From NCBI GenBank assembly GCA_964472505.1, contig CAYYQW010000033.1:1-39259 (forward strand): a stretch of 39,259 bases of DNA. The letters run 5' to 3'. Each line of letters opens with the position of its first letter. Position 1 is the first letter of the stretch. The translations under genes were made by a program, and so were the position numbers. Shown piece by piece: positions 22,852 to 31,402 of the stretch. The DNA is from JAYEIA01 sp964472505 (lineage in GTDB: Bacteria > Bacteroidota > Bacteroidia > Bacteroidales > JAADGE01). Below the pieces are notes generated by a model. That model was not told the origin of the DNA and made no database searches. It worked only from the letters and a program-made list of their open reading frames with translations.

Positions 22852-25737
22852 TTAAAGTTTGTAACTGATACCGACACTAAAACTGCGCCCCGGATTCATG
22901 CTTGAATAAATCTCAGCTTCGGAGGGGAACGCACGAAACATACTTTCTGTTCGACTGTTGAGTAGGTTTGATGCTTTAAAACTGATTGATGCACGATGTT
23001 CTATGCCTATTTTTTTGTTCAGGCTGAAATTTAGGCTGTGAAAAGGCTCATCGTAAATATCCGGGTACAAACCTATTCCTACAATGGCAAGTGTTTGCCC
23101 TTTTACATTATAAAAAATTCCGGCATCCCATCCGGCTTCATAGTGCGCATAGGTAATACCGGCGTTTACCACATAAGGTGATTGCCCGGCCATTTGACGG
23201 GTACGCTCTATGTTTTCGCCTGTTTTTAGGTAAGATAGTCTTGAATTATATTCGGCATCGGTCATTTCAATTTGCGATTCAACCAAAGTGAGGTTTCCGC
23301 TTACGGTTAAATTACTCAAACTACCGGCCATAAAACCCAAATTTTTCCGAATTTCCAATTCCATTCCGTATAGCATACCATCGCCCACATTACGCGCCTG
23401 ATATTCGGTGCTGGTTTGTTGTTCGGGAATGCGCACTAATTCGATGGGTTTATCGAAATATTTATAGAATGCACTTACGGAAAACATTTGTCCTTTATTC
23501 ATGAAGATTTCCCAACGTAAGTCAATATTATCTATTCGGGTTTCGGTCATTTGTCCGTCCCAATTATTATAGGTGAATAAACTTCCGTTGAAAATTCTGT
23601 CGGAAATCGGGTCTAAGATTTGGGCATACGATAGCTCTTTAAACGAAGGCCGTGCTATGGTCTTTGCATAGGATGCCCTGAGATTCTGCTGCTCGGTAAT
23701 ATTAAAAATGCTGTTTACGGAAGGGAAAAAATCCAAGGATGCCAATACTTTATCGTTATCCAAATTACTGCCGTTTTCATGGTCGCCGCTTGCGTAAGTT
23801 TGGTCGCGTCCGGTGTGTCTTTGTACGAAGTTTTCCGCACGCAGGCCTAAAATCATTTTCAGGCGGGGCATTAAGTGAAATTCATTAGAGACATAAGCTG
23901 CCGTATTGTTTACATTAGAACTGTATTCGTTGGGATTGGGATCATTATTGCCCGATTGATAATAAATCGTATTCGGGCTGTTAGGATAGATATTTTCGTC
24001 AGTCAGGATTTCATCCGGATTGGCATTGTCCCATGATTGGCTTCCGAAAAATTGCATATCGAAAAATAATATTTCATAATGTCTTACTTTGTATGTATGC
24101 GCCATTCCGAATTTAAGCTTGGCATTGGCATTAAATAAATTATAACGTTTTGTAATATCGGCTTTTCCTACAGCATTCAGCTCATTGAGACTGCGCCAAA
24201 TGCGAGAAGGATTTCCGGCGGCACCGGCATGAAAAATAACGCCGTCATTATGATCGGTATAAGCCGTTTTACGAATGTCCGGGTCGTGAGAAGTGGAATA
24301 GGTGGGTGAAATGCGCCAATCAATTTCCCAACCGCTGTTTTCGTACAAACGTGTGCCGTTAAGCAGTATGTTAGTAAGCGAACGTTGGTTATACTCCAAA
24401 TTATGCGATATGCCGGTAAAGCCCGATTGCCCGACAGCTTGTCCGTTATCTTTCAAATTAAACTGTCCGGCGGTGCTTTCTCCGTTTTGCAGGTGTAATA
24501 CGGTTAAGCGCGTCTTGGATAAATTGTTTTTATAAGCCAAACCGCCCAGAAGTCCTATTAATACATTGTGTTCGCCTATTTCACCTTCCTGAATAAAAGA
24601 ATAGCGCAAGTCGGTTTGATCCGGGTCGAAGGTGCGTTGATATTCACTGTTTACAACATCGCTGTAATAGTTGATGTCTGATTTATACGAAAGGGAAAAA
24701 ACGTATCCCAATTTAGAGCTTGATCTTTTTTTAAGTTGAATTTGATTGGCGAGAGAAAAGTTGGCTCCAAAATCGGGCAGCGATGTTTTTCGCTCGGCAC
24801 CAAGCTGTGGATTAAAGCTCTTGATAAAATTGCTGACCTGTTCTTGAGAATGGCCGCTGAGCGGCGTTGGAATTGCACTGTTTTCGGCACCGGCGGGCAA
24901 AGCGCGTGTGCCGTCATCAAAGCCCAAAAAATCGGTACTTCCTCCTTTATAGCGAAGATAATCCGACTTGAAGTGCATATCCGGATTATAAGCCGTGCTG
25001 AAAGAGAAACTCACTACTTTAGATTCCGGAAAAGATTTGGTTTCAATATTCATCATGCCGCCGGTAAAATCGGCCGGCATATCGGCGGTGAAATTTTTCG
25101 CTACCATGATATTATCAATCAAATGGCTCGGGAAAATATCCAACTGTATGCTGTTGCGGTCGGGATCAAGGCCGGGAATATCTACATGGTTAAGCATGGT
25201 TTTGGAATAGCGGTCGCCCAGGCCGCGCACATATACATATTTGCCGCCTTCCACACTCACGCCCGTAACACGTTTGGCGGCTTCTACAGCCGTGGCATCG
25301 CCGATTAGTTGCATTTTTGAAGAAGAAATACCGTCTAAAATAACAGCCGATTTCCGTTTCACGGTTTGCAGTGCCGTTTCGGTAGTGCGCAGAGCATCGG
25401 CCGTAACCACTACTTCGGCCAGCTCTTGAGTGCTTTGGTTTAACTTTATATTATCCAATACTACGGTTTGGCCGGCTTTTACTTCCACATTCTCAATGGT
25501 CAGGTTTTGGTAAGAAATATAAGATACTTGAATATCGTACTGACCTTCGGGTACTTCAAAGGAAAAATGCCCGTCAAGATCACTTGTGGTTCCTATGCTT
25601 GTGCCTTTTACAAAAACGGTAACGCCCACCATTGATTCTCCGGTATTTCCGTCAAATACACGGCCTCTCACGATGCCGTTATCGGCTTGGGCAAGCACTC
25701 CGGTTAAGATAAACAGAATAAGAAAGATGTGCTTCAT
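22852..25737 (-). CDS. TonB-dependent receptor
   Basis: 961 residues. The signal peptide ends GVLAQA. A carboxypeptidase-regulatory-like domain (about 22-105: VRGRVFDGNTGESMVGVTVFVKG) is followed by the plug (about 115-240) with ELAEVVVTADAL, YVYVRGLGDRYSKTMLNHVDIPG and FPSHLIDNIMVAKNFTADMP, and a long barrel ending FSVGISYKL. It lacks an STN domain and no SusD-like gene is adjacent. Upstream on the same strand is a beta-helix lipoprotein gene (25884-27098), which is likely its partner. Receptors of this group import a ligand, possibly inorganic or organic phosphate, but that is my recollection and not shown here. Confidence 0.92.
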   Translation of the reverse strand: MKHIFLILFILTGVLAQADNGIVRGRVFDGNTGESMVGVTVFVKGTSIGTTSDLDGHFSFEVPEGQYDIQVSYISYQNLTIENVEVKAGQTVVLDNIKLNQSTQELAEVVVTADALRTTETALQTVKRKSAVILDGISSSKMQLIGDATAVEAAKRVTGVSVEGGKYVYVRGLGDRYSKTMLNHVDIPGLDPDRNSIQLDIFPSHLIDNIMVAKNFTADMPADFTGGMMNIETKSFPESKVVSFSFSTAYNPDMHFKSDYLRYKGGSTDFLGFDDGTRALPAGAENSAIPTPLSGHSQEQVSNFIKSFNPQLGAERKTSLPDFGANFSLANQIQLKKRSSSKLGYVFSLSYKSDINYYSDVVNSEYQRTFDPDQTDLRYSFIQEGEIGEHNVLIGLLGGLAYKNNLSKTRLTVLHLQNGESTAGQFNLKDNGQAVGQSGFTGISHNLEYNQRSLTNILLNGTRLYENSGWEIDWRISPTYSTSHDPDIRKTAYTDHNDGVIFHAGAAGNPSRIWRSLNELNAVGKADITKRYNLFNANAKLKFGMAHTYKVRHYEILFFDMQFFGSQSWDNANPDEILTDENIYPNSPNTIYYQSGNNDPNPNEYSSNVNNTAAYVSNEFHLMPRLKMILGLRAENFVQRHTGRDQTYASGDHENGSNLDNDKVLASLDFFPSVNSIFNITEQQNLRASYAKTIARPSFKELSYAQILDPISDRIFNGSLFTYNNWDGQMTETRIDNIDLRWEIFMNKGQMFSVSAFYKYFDKPIELVRIPEQQTSTEYQARNVGDGMLYGMELEIRKNLGFMAGSLSNLTVSGNLTLVESQIEMTDAEYNSRLSYLKTGENIERTRQMAGQSPYVVNAGITYAHYEAGWDAGIFYNVKGQTLAIVGIGLYPDIYDEPFHSLNFSLNKKIGIEHRASISFKASNLLNSRTESMFRAFPSEAEIYSSMNPGRSFSVGISYKL

Positions 25738-25818
25738 TTCAAACGGGTTTAAAGTGTTTTGTGTGTGATATATTAAAAAAATGAAACGGCCTTTGCGTTA
25801 GGCCTTTAAAAATAAGCC

Positions 25819-25845
25819 AACCGACGGGTCGGAAACCCGTCGGTT
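25819..25845 (-). terminator. Terminator-like hairpin between the beta-helix lipoprotein and receptor genes
   Basis: AACCGACGGGT and ACCCGTCGGTT form a perfect 11-base-pair stem with a 5-base loop, 39 bases after the stop of the upstream gene. The U-tract on the minus strand is poor, so read-through into the receptor gene is plausible. Confidence 0.6.
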
Positions 25846-25883
25846 TTGTAATCTGCTTATTGTTTATTTAAAATACTGATGGA

Positions 25884-27098
25884 TTATTTTATACTATTTA
25901 AAGCGCCGCTTTTAGAGGCCCAAGTCCAAGAAAATACGCTTGCATCCGCTTTGGGAGTTCCGCCGGCTGTTACGCCTGCCGGTACATCTCCGTTTACGTG
26001 GCTTGACAGATCTTCTTGAGCTACATCAAATTCAATTCCGGTAAAGCTGACACCAGCTGCCGTTACGCGGTTAATTTGCTGACCTTCTGCAATTTCGGTA
26101 AAATAGATGTTTTGTAAATCAACAATGGAGTTGTCATCTACATTTATGAGGTCTTGGGCGTAGCGCTCCAAATTATCATCCCCGGCTATTACCGTGCCGT
26201 TTTTAATGGTATGCCCGGCTTCATAAGTACCTTCGGGGCCGTCCAATTCAAAGCAATGACCGGTAGGGGCTATAATAATAAAGTTGTCTAAAGTTCCTTC
26301 CCATGATTGGTCGGTATCAATGGCATCATCATTCACGTTCCAAACTAAAACGTTGGTAACATTTACGGTTCCGCCAAACCACTCAATGCCGTCGTCTTGG
26401 TTTGATACCACTTCAATATTCTCCACTACCGTGCCTGTTCCGACACCGCCCAATGAGAGTCCGTTAATTTCATTACCTGAGCCAATATTGGCACCGCCGT
26501 GGCGTATGGAGATGTATTTCAGTACACCTGAATTATCGGCATTGTCATTTCCTCCGTAAAGACCGTTAGGATCCGAGGTGGGAATACCTTCAATTTGTAC
26601 TTCCGAGAGTTGGCTGCCTTCGTTACTTGCGGATATTTTGGCTTTACCCAAAACAATTACACCGCCCCACAGTCCGTCGATGTCGGGGTCTAAGTTCGGG
26701 CTTCCGAAATTGCCGGCCACTACATCTTCCGGACTAATTTCATCGGCTACGGATGTAAAGATGATAGGCGCATCAGCTGTGCCTTCAGCCATAATTTTGC
26801 CGCCTCGGGCAATAAGTAATGCGGTGGCATTGGCACCGGTACCGGCTTCGCCTTTGATAATTGTTCCCGGTTCGATGGTCAGCGTGGCGCCATCGAGTAC
26901 GGTAATACGTCCGCCGAGTTGGTAAACTTTGTCAGATGTCCAAGTTTCATCTGCGCTGATGTTCTTACTAACGATGATGTTACCGGTTTCCACCGGGTCG
27001 GTGTCGTCAATGATTGGGTCATCGTCATCACAAGCAGTAAATAACAAGCTCATGCCTAATACAAGTGTGAAAAGATTTTTAATGTAATTTCGTTTCAT
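25884..27098 (-). CDS. Acidic surface lipoprotein, right-handed beta-helix type
   Basis: 404 residues from the ATG at 27098. A longer frame from 27143 is rejected because a perfect -7 promoter element overlaps that start. The signal ends LFTAC and is followed by DDDDPIIDDTDP, an acidic tract typical of surface-exported lipoproteins in Bacteroidota. The mature part is Gly-, Asp- and Asn-rich with repeating turns (LTIEPGTIIKGEAGTG, IMAEGTADAPIIFTS, WGGVIVLGKAKIS, GLYGGNDNADNSGVLKYISIRHGG), as in parallel beta-helices. No catalytic residues are recognised. It probably captures ligand for the TonB receptor encoded downstream. Confidence 0.82.
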   Translation of the reverse strand: MKRNYIKNLFTLVLGMSLLFTACDDDDPIIDDTDPVETGNIIVSKNISADETWTSDKVYQLGGRITVLDGATLTIEPGTIIKGEAGTGANATALLIARGGKIMAEGTADAPIIFTSVADEISPEDVVAGNFGSPNLDPDIDGLWGGVIVLGKAKISASNEGSQLSEVQIEGIPTSDPNGLYGGNDNADNSGVLKYISIRHGGANIGSGNEINGLSLGGVGTGTVVENIEVVSNQDDGIEWFGGTVNVTNVLVWNVNDDAIDTDQSWEGTLDNFIIIAPTGHCFELDGPEGTYEAGHTIKNGTVIAGDDNLERYAQDLINVDDNSIVDLQNIYFTEIAEGQQINRVTAAGVSFTGIEFDVAQEDLSSHVNGDVPAGVTAGGTPKADASVFSWTWASKSGALNSIK

Positions 27099-27140
27099 TT
27101 TAAAATTGTTTAAAGTTTGACTAATAGAAATTTCACGCTG

Positions 27141-27148
27141 CAAACATA
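27141..27148 (-). promoter_or_regulatory. -7 promoter element of the beta-helix lipoprotein gene (TATGTTTG)
   Basis: Minus-strand TATGTTTG is an exact TAnnTTTG match, 42 bases before the ATG at 27098. It implies a start of transcription downstream of the alternative ATG at 27143, which settles the shorter protein. Confidence 0.6.
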
Positions 27149-27456
27149 AGCGATAGAAATCCGAAAGGGGTTAATTCAATCTGAAGTAAATTTGAAGAAA
27201 TTGTTAAGTAAAGTTTCGCAGCATAAATTGTTTTTATTCAGATATCAGAGCTCAGACAGTTTTGCAATCCGGTTGCATAATTGGGAGATTCAGCTTTTTA
27301 CAAGTTTGTCGGGAAAAACTGCTTAGTGGCGACATATAATTCTGCCTTCAACGAATATTTTGTTTTTGTTGATTAGCATAAATAAAAGCGGATTATTGAA
27401 TTCTATGTTAAAATTTTTATAAAAAGCTTAAATCTTAATAAAATATTATAGTTTTA
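27149..27456. other. Intergenic region between divergent genes
   Basis: About 300 AT-rich bases lie between the promoters of the beta-helix lipoprotein gene (minus) and the Dps-like gene (plus). I see no gene, strong hairpin or repeat in it. Confidence 0.6.
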
Positions 27457-27488
27457 TTTGCTTTTTAGCCTAAATTTTTATATAATTG
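27457..27488 (+). promoter_or_regulatory. Promoter of the Dps-like gene
   Basis: TTTG at 27457-27460 and TATAATTG at 27481-27488 are separated by 20 bases, close to the Bacteroidota -33/-7 arrangement, with one mismatch in the -7 box. The leader before the ATG is about 20 bases. Confidence 0.6.
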
Positions 27489-27515
27489 TAGAGAACCGAA
27501 ATAAAAAGATACACC

Positions 27516-27989
27516 ATGATGAATTATGAACATTTGGGCTTTACATTGGATGAAGCACTTGAAATAACCGATAAACTCAATGCACTTAATGCAAATTACC
27601 TTATGCATGCGCATAAAGTCAGAAAATATTATTTACTGATTGACGGTGATAATTATTTTAGTTTGCGCGACTTTTTTCAAAATGATTATCAAAACATTTT
27701 GAAGAGTGCCGATGCCATTACCGAGCGCATTTTATCTTTGGGAATGAAACCGCAACTTCATCTGCAAACCATGGCCGATAATGCCGAAATTAAAGATTCA
27801 GCCGATGAAACACCAACGGATAAAATGTTGGAAGAATTGATTGATGATTGCAAAGTTTTATTTTCATTCTTTATGGAAGCAGCAGATACAGCTAAGCAAT
27901 TTGGTGATTTGGTGAGTGAAAAAATAATTGTGGAAGCACTGCAACAAACTGAGAAGAAGTATAGAATTTTATCTTCCGTACAAAAATAA
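27516..27989 (+). CDS. Dps-like ferritin-fold protein with an incomplete ferroxidase site
   Basis: 157 residues, the normal Dps length. Helix A carries LNALNANYLMHAHKVRKYYLLIDGDNYFSLRDFF and helix B ADAITERILSLGMKP, which aligns without gaps to the E. coli Dps region from His51 to Glu82 as I remember it. In that alignment Asp66 and Glu70 keep two iron ligands, but the other half-site is changed: His51 is Tyr39, His63 is Arg51 and Asp67 is Gln55. Dps proteins form 12-mers that oxidise and store iron and can bind DNA; this one probably forms the shell without normal ferroxidase activity. The second part (KMLEELIDDCKVLFSFFMEAADTAKQFGD) fits helices C and D. A helical repeat protein gene follows. 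Confidence 0.78.
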   Translation: MMNYEHLGFTLDEALEITDKLNALNANYLMHAHKVRKYYLLIDGDNYFSLRDFFQNDYQNILKSADAITERILSLGMKPQLHLQTMADNAEIKDSADETPTDKMLEELIDDCKVLFSFFMEAADTAKQFGDLVSEKIIVEALQQTEKKYRILSSVQK

Positions 27990-28082
27990 TGAAAGCACCA
28001 ATTGGCCGTGATACATTTACGGCAGATGAGACAGGAATCTTGAATTAGAAATACATTACAATAATCATTAAAAATTAGAAAA

Positions 28083-28535
28083 ATGAACAGAGAAGAATTT
28101 AAAAAACAAGCAAAAGAAAGAATAGATCAAGTAAACGAACAATTGAAAGCTATTTCGGAAAAAAAAGACCAAGCAAAAAACTATACCAAAGAAAAATATG
28201 AGCGTATGGTCGCTGACTTGGAAAATTACAAGAAAAATGCTGAGAATTATACCGAATCGGAGTACCAGCGCATGCTTAATGATGTAAATACAAAAAAAGA
28301 GCAGTTGAAAAAATACACCGAGGGCGAATATGATCGTATGATTCGTGATTTGGAAAACTATCGTAAGGATTTAAACCAAAAGTATGAAAGCTTAAAAACC
28401 GATGCCGACTCAAAGTGGGAATCAACCAAACAGGTGTTCCAAGCCTCTGCCGATGCTTTTAAAACCTCACTGGATGACTTAAAAAAAGCGTTTTCGGATG
28501 AGAGCGAAGAGCCGGAGCAAAGATATAAAGCTTAA
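28083..28535 (+). CDS. Highly charged helical protein built from 22-residue repeats
   Basis: 150 residues, no signal peptide. From residue 33 three units repeat every 22 residues, each opening with (N/K)YT, carrying YxRM six residues later (39, 61, 83) and ending in a DLENYxK-like stretch. The remainder (SKWESTKQVFQASADAFKTSLDDLKKAFSDE) is amphipathic. The pattern resembles apolipoprotein-like or LEA-like long helices, and phasin-like proteins are another possibility. The gene is 93 bases behind the Dps-like gene and both end before a strong terminator, so they may be co-expressed under stress. Function is unknown. Confidence 0.75.
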   Translation: MNREEFKKQAKERIDQVNEQLKAISEKKDQAKNYTKEKYERMVADLENYKKNAENYTESEYQRMLNDVNTKKEQLKKYTEGEYDRMIRDLENYRKDLNQKYESLKTDADSKWESTKQVFQASADAFKTSLDDLKKAFSDESEEPEQRYKA

Positions 28536-28565
28536 ATACGCAGCGGTAAAAAAGCAAATGATTTG

Positions 28566-28605
28566 AAATAAGTTTGCAGCGAATCTTTTTGCTGCAAACT
28601 TATTT
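28566..28605 (+). terminator. Strong intrinsic terminator
   Basis: AAATAAGTTTGCAGC and GCTGCAAACTTATTT form a perfect 15-base-pair stem around 10 bases, followed by AGATTTTTTTT. It ends the Dps-like/repeat-protein transcript. Confidence 0.9.
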
Positions 28606-28691
28606 TAGATTTTTTTTGCATTGCTAAGTGGCATAAAAAACAAGCAAAACGGAAATAAAAGAGTTTGCATCAAAAAAATATCGTCTGTTTT

Positions 28692-28721
28692 TTTGTACTT
28701 TTTAAAAAAAACTTACCTTTG
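28692..28721 (+). promoter_or_regulatory. Promoter of rpmH
   Basis: TTTG at 28692-28695 and TACCTTTG at 28714-28721 match the Bacteroidota -33 and -7 boxes with an 18-base spacer. The leader to the rpmH ATG is about 30 bases. Confidence 0.8.
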
Positions 28722-28758
28722 CAGCTCGAAATTAAAATCAGTCCGAAAATAAAATATC

Positions 28759-28917
28759 ATGAAAAGAACATTTCAACCGTCGAAGAGAAAGAGAGTTAAC
28801 AAGCACGGATTCCGATCCCGAATGCAAACAAAAAACGGTAGAAAAGTATTGGCGCGCAGAAGACGAAAAGGACGCAAGAGCTTGTCAGTTTCTTCTTACG
28901 ATGCCCACAAAGTATAG
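28759..28917 (+). CDS. rpmH: 50S ribosomal protein L34
   Basis: 52 residues beginning MKRTFQPSKRKRVNKHGFRS and continuing with RMQTKNGRKVLARRRRKGRK, the full family signature; the basic core contacts 23S rRNA. It was identified by translating the short frame between its promoter and terminator. It stands as a single gene; rnpA and yidC, its neighbours in many bacteria, are not adjacent here. Confidence 0.98.
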   Translation: MKRTFQPSKRKRVNKHGFRSRMQTKNGRKVLARRRRKGRKSLSVSSYDAHKV

Positions 28918-28947
28918 ATATTACATCATAAATACTTTTCAATAGAG

Positions 28948-28982
28948 AATCCTTCGCTGCCGTTTTTATCGGTCGAGGGATT
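28948..28982 (+). terminator. Terminator after rpmH
   Basis: AATCCTTCG pairs with CGAGGGATT (one G-U pair) with an inner CCG/CGG stem, followed by a run of six T starting within the stem's end. It lies 30 bases after the rpmH stop. Confidence 0.8.
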
Positions 28983-29026
28983 TTTTATATATTGTGATTT
29001 TTTTATCTCAGTTAATTCCCGATAAT

Positions 29027-30157
29027 ATGAGCAACAGCAGCCCCATTGAATTGCTGATATCAAGCAGCAAACTCTCGGATAAACTAAGACAAATTGCCGA
29101 AAAAATTGTTGATCGGCAAAGGATTAATGAGCAAGACGCTTTGTTGCTTTATAAGGAGTCGGATTTAGCATTCTTGGGTGTATTGGCTAACTTTGTGCGT
29201 GTCGAAAAAAACGGAGATAAAACTTACTTCAACAGAAATTTCCATATTGAACCGACAAATATTTGTATCTACAATTGCAAATTTTGTTCGTATGCGCGAA
29301 AAATAAATGAGGAAGGCGCCTGGGAATATTCCGAGGAAGAAATTCTAAATAAAGTAAAACAATATGTAGGAAGCGGAGTAAGCGAAGTGCATATTGTAGG
29401 CGGTGTGCACCCCAAACGAGATTTGCATTATTACGGCGGGCTGTTGAAAAAAATTAAAACCTTTATTCCCGATATTCATATTAAAGCGTTTACTGCAGTT
29501 GAGCTGGAGTTTATGATAAAAAAATCAAAGCTCAGCTTGAAAGAAGGTTTACAAACGCTCAAAGAATACGGATTGGATTCCATACCGGGCGGAGGTGCCG
29601 AAATTTTCAATACCGAGATACGCCGTAAAATTTGTGATGAAAAAGCTTCATCCAAAATGTGGTTGGAGATTCATGAAACAGCACATTCGGTAGGACTTCC
29701 GTCGAATGCTACTATTTTGTACGGGCATATAGAAAACTATGAACACCGCATTGAGCACATGAAAATATTGCGCGATTTGCAAGACCGCACCGACGGCTTT
29801 AACACCTTTATACCTTTAAAATACCGAAAAGAGAATAATTCCATGTCGCAGATCGGAGAAGTTTCGCTGATTGAAGACCTGAAGAATTATGCCGTATCTC
29901 GAATTTTCTTAGATAATTTCCCGCATTTAAAAGCCTATTGGCCCGGAATCGGAAAATCTGCCGCGCAAGCTTCTTTGGCTTTCGGAGTTGATGATTTGGA
30001 CGGTACCATTGATGATTCCACAAAAATTTATTCCCTTGCCGGAGCCGAAGACCAAAAACCCCAAATGACTACCAAGCAGTTGGTTGATCTGATTAAACAA
30101 GCCGGCAAAACACCAATAGAAAGGGATACTCTCTACAGAACAATTAAGAAATATTAA
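29027..30157 (+). CDS. mqnE: Aminofutalosine synthase, radical SAM
   Basis: 376 residues from the ATG at 29027; a GTG 33 bases upstream is an unlikely start because it lies within the terminator tail. The radical-SAM cluster motif CxxxCxxC is at Cys80, Cys84 and Cys87 (NICIYNCKFCSYAR). Other MqnE-type signatures are NRNFHIEPTN, EVHIVGGVHPKRDLHYY, IKAFTAVELEFM, PGGGAEIF, SNATILYGHIE, TFIPLKYRKENN and DGTIDDSTKIYSLAGAE. It joins SAM to 3-[(1-carboxyvinyl)oxy]benzoate to give aminofutalosine in the alternative menaquinone pathway. The other mqn genes are not in the window. MqnC and CofH are related but lack these segments. Confidence 0.93.
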   Translation: MSNSSPIELLISSSKLSDKLRQIAEKIVDRQRINEQDALLLYKESDLAFLGVLANFVRVEKNGDKTYFNRNFHIEPTNICIYNCKFCSYARKINEEGAWEYSEEEILNKVKQYVGSGVSEVHIVGGVHPKRDLHYYGGLLKKIKTFIPDIHIKAFTAVELEFMIKKSKLSLKEGLQTLKEYGLDSIPGGGAEIFNTEIRRKICDEKASSKMWLEIHETAHSVGLPSNATILYGHIENYEHRIEHMKILRDLQDRTDGFNTFIPLKYRKENNSMSQIGEVSLIEDLKNYAVSRIFLDNFPHLKAYWPGIGKSAAQASLAFGVDDLDGTIDDSTKIYSLAGAEDQKPQMTTKQLVDLIKQAGKTPIERDTLYRTIKKY

Positions 30158-30159
30158 AG

Positions 30160-30341
30160 CTGCCCCCGAAAACTTATTTAGTATTGGGCAGATAACTTCA
30201 AATTCAATTCACTTTTTTCAAGGATGCAAATATTTCAGGTGTTTTCACCCGGCGAAAAACAGACGGTTTTAAAATTCCGTGCGGTGAAAACACCACACGG
30301 GCGCAGGGCTTTGATTAAATCTGCCCCCGAAAACTTATTTA
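30160..30341 (+). repeat. Pair of 21-base direct repeats enclosing an inverted repeat
   Basis: The same 21 bases occur at 30160-30180 and 30321-30341 (CTGCCCCCG, then AAAACTTATTTA), a period of 161. Between them GGTGTTTTCACC (30238-30249) and GGTGAAAACACC (30283-30294) form a perfect 12-base inverted repeat. The 336-base gap between mqnE and the PASTA gene has no supported gene; the structure could be a small non-autonomous element or an RNA regulator. Confidence 0.6.
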
Positions 30342-30493
30342 CTCGGAACTGTAAAATATCAGCTTTTCAGATTGCGAAAGAAGCTGAGTTTAAATTTCGG
30401 AGAATTATACGGTTCTGAATTTTATTTGTTTTCACAGACTTATTTTATAATTTCGGGCAAGCTTTTTTGTTTAATATTAATTCGTTTAGTTAG

Positions 30494-31291
30494 ATGGACT
30501 CAACAGAACAAGCCACTGCAAATCAGAAGATTCGCTGGGCAAAAGTTATTAAAACGCTGCTTATTATTGCAGCATTAGTTTTACTATCGGGTATTGCCTT
30601 TTTTGGGTGGCTAAATTTTTACACCGACCACGGCGATGCTTTTTCGGTGCCTGACTTTAAGGGACATACCGTAGCAGAAGCCAAATCGCTTGCACAAGAA
30701 AAGGAACTGCGCTTAGTCGTTATAGATTCGGTTTACTCGGCTGACGGCGAACGCGGAACGGTTATTGACCAAAACCCGCCGCCCGATTTTAAGGTGAAAC
30801 AAAATCGCAGAATATTTGTAACCATTAAGTCGGTAAATCCCAAAATCATTGAGATGCCGGATTTTCGCGATATGACTTTTGTACAGGCAAAGGCCGATGT
30901 GGAAAGTTACGGGCTTAAAATAGGAAAAATAATTTACAAGCCCTCTAAGTACGACAATGTGGTATTGGAGCAGGAATATAAAGGTGAAGTAATAAGCCCG
31001 GGTACTGAAATTGAACAATATTCCGAAATAGATTTGGTTTTGGGTGAATCGCAAGACATGGGCAACAGCATTACCCCAATGCTTATTGGCCTGACAAGAG
31101 ATGAAGCTCAAAAACAAATAAACGAAAGAAACTTAAATTTGGGTGTTGTACTCTACGATGAAACCGTAGTTACAACTGCTGATTCGGTTAGTGCTTTGGT
31201 ACGAAAGCAGTTTCCCGTTCCAAACGTACCGTTGAATCCCGGCGATGATGTTGACTTATGGATGAGTATGTTAAAAGATACCATTTTCTAA
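30494..31291 (+). CDS. Membrane-anchored PASTA-domain protein
   Basis: 265 residues. A short cytoplasmic N-terminus, one membrane helix (about 18-40: VIKTLLIIAALVLLSGIAFFGWL), then three PASTA modules in the periplasm at about 50-113, 118-186 and 191-262. Each module has the typical PDF/PML opening, xxAxxxxxxxxL helix and PG or P-x-G turn (HTVAEAKSLAQEKELRL, TFVQAKADVESYGLKIG, LTRDEAQKQINERNLNLG). PASTA domains bind cell-wall precursors or beta-lactams in other proteins. There is no kinase or transpeptidase domain. In many Bacteroidota this gene precedes a pseudouridine synthase gene; here a T9SS cargo gene follows. Confidence 0.88.
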   Translation: MDSTEQATANQKIRWAKVIKTLLIIAALVLLSGIAFFGWLNFYTDHGDAFSVPDFKGHTVAEAKSLAQEKELRLVVIDSVYSADGERGTVIDQNPPPDFKVKQNRRIFVTIKSVNPKIIEMPDFRDMTFVQAKADVESYGLKIGKIIYKPSKYDNVVLEQEYKGEVISPGTEIEQYSEIDLVLGESQDMGNSITPMLIGLTRDEAQKQINERNLNLGVVLYDETVVTTADSVSALVRKQFPVPNVPLNPGDDVDLWMSMLKDTIF

Positions 31292-31402
31292 GTTTAAAAA
31301 ACAATATTTTCCCGCTCATAATACAGATAACAATATTTTGTTTTTCCCGTTATCAAAACAGTGTATTTCAATTTTTTCGCTCATTTTAGTTTATATTCTG
31401 TT

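Noticed and set aside
24736..25308. A 190-codon open frame on the plus strand inside the TonB receptor gene
   Set aside because: It is antisense to a clear receptor plug domain, has no recognisable domain and no promoter; it is a by-product of the codon use of the real gene.
28994..29026. A GTG start extending mqnE by 11 codons
   Set aside because: The extension falls in the T-rich tail after the rpmH terminator, and the ATG at 29027 gives the usual family N-terminus.
30224..30418. A 64-codon frame between mqnE and the PASTA gene
   Set aside because: It reads across the inverted repeat and one of the two direct repeats, lacks a signal or domain, and has a composition unlike its neighbours.
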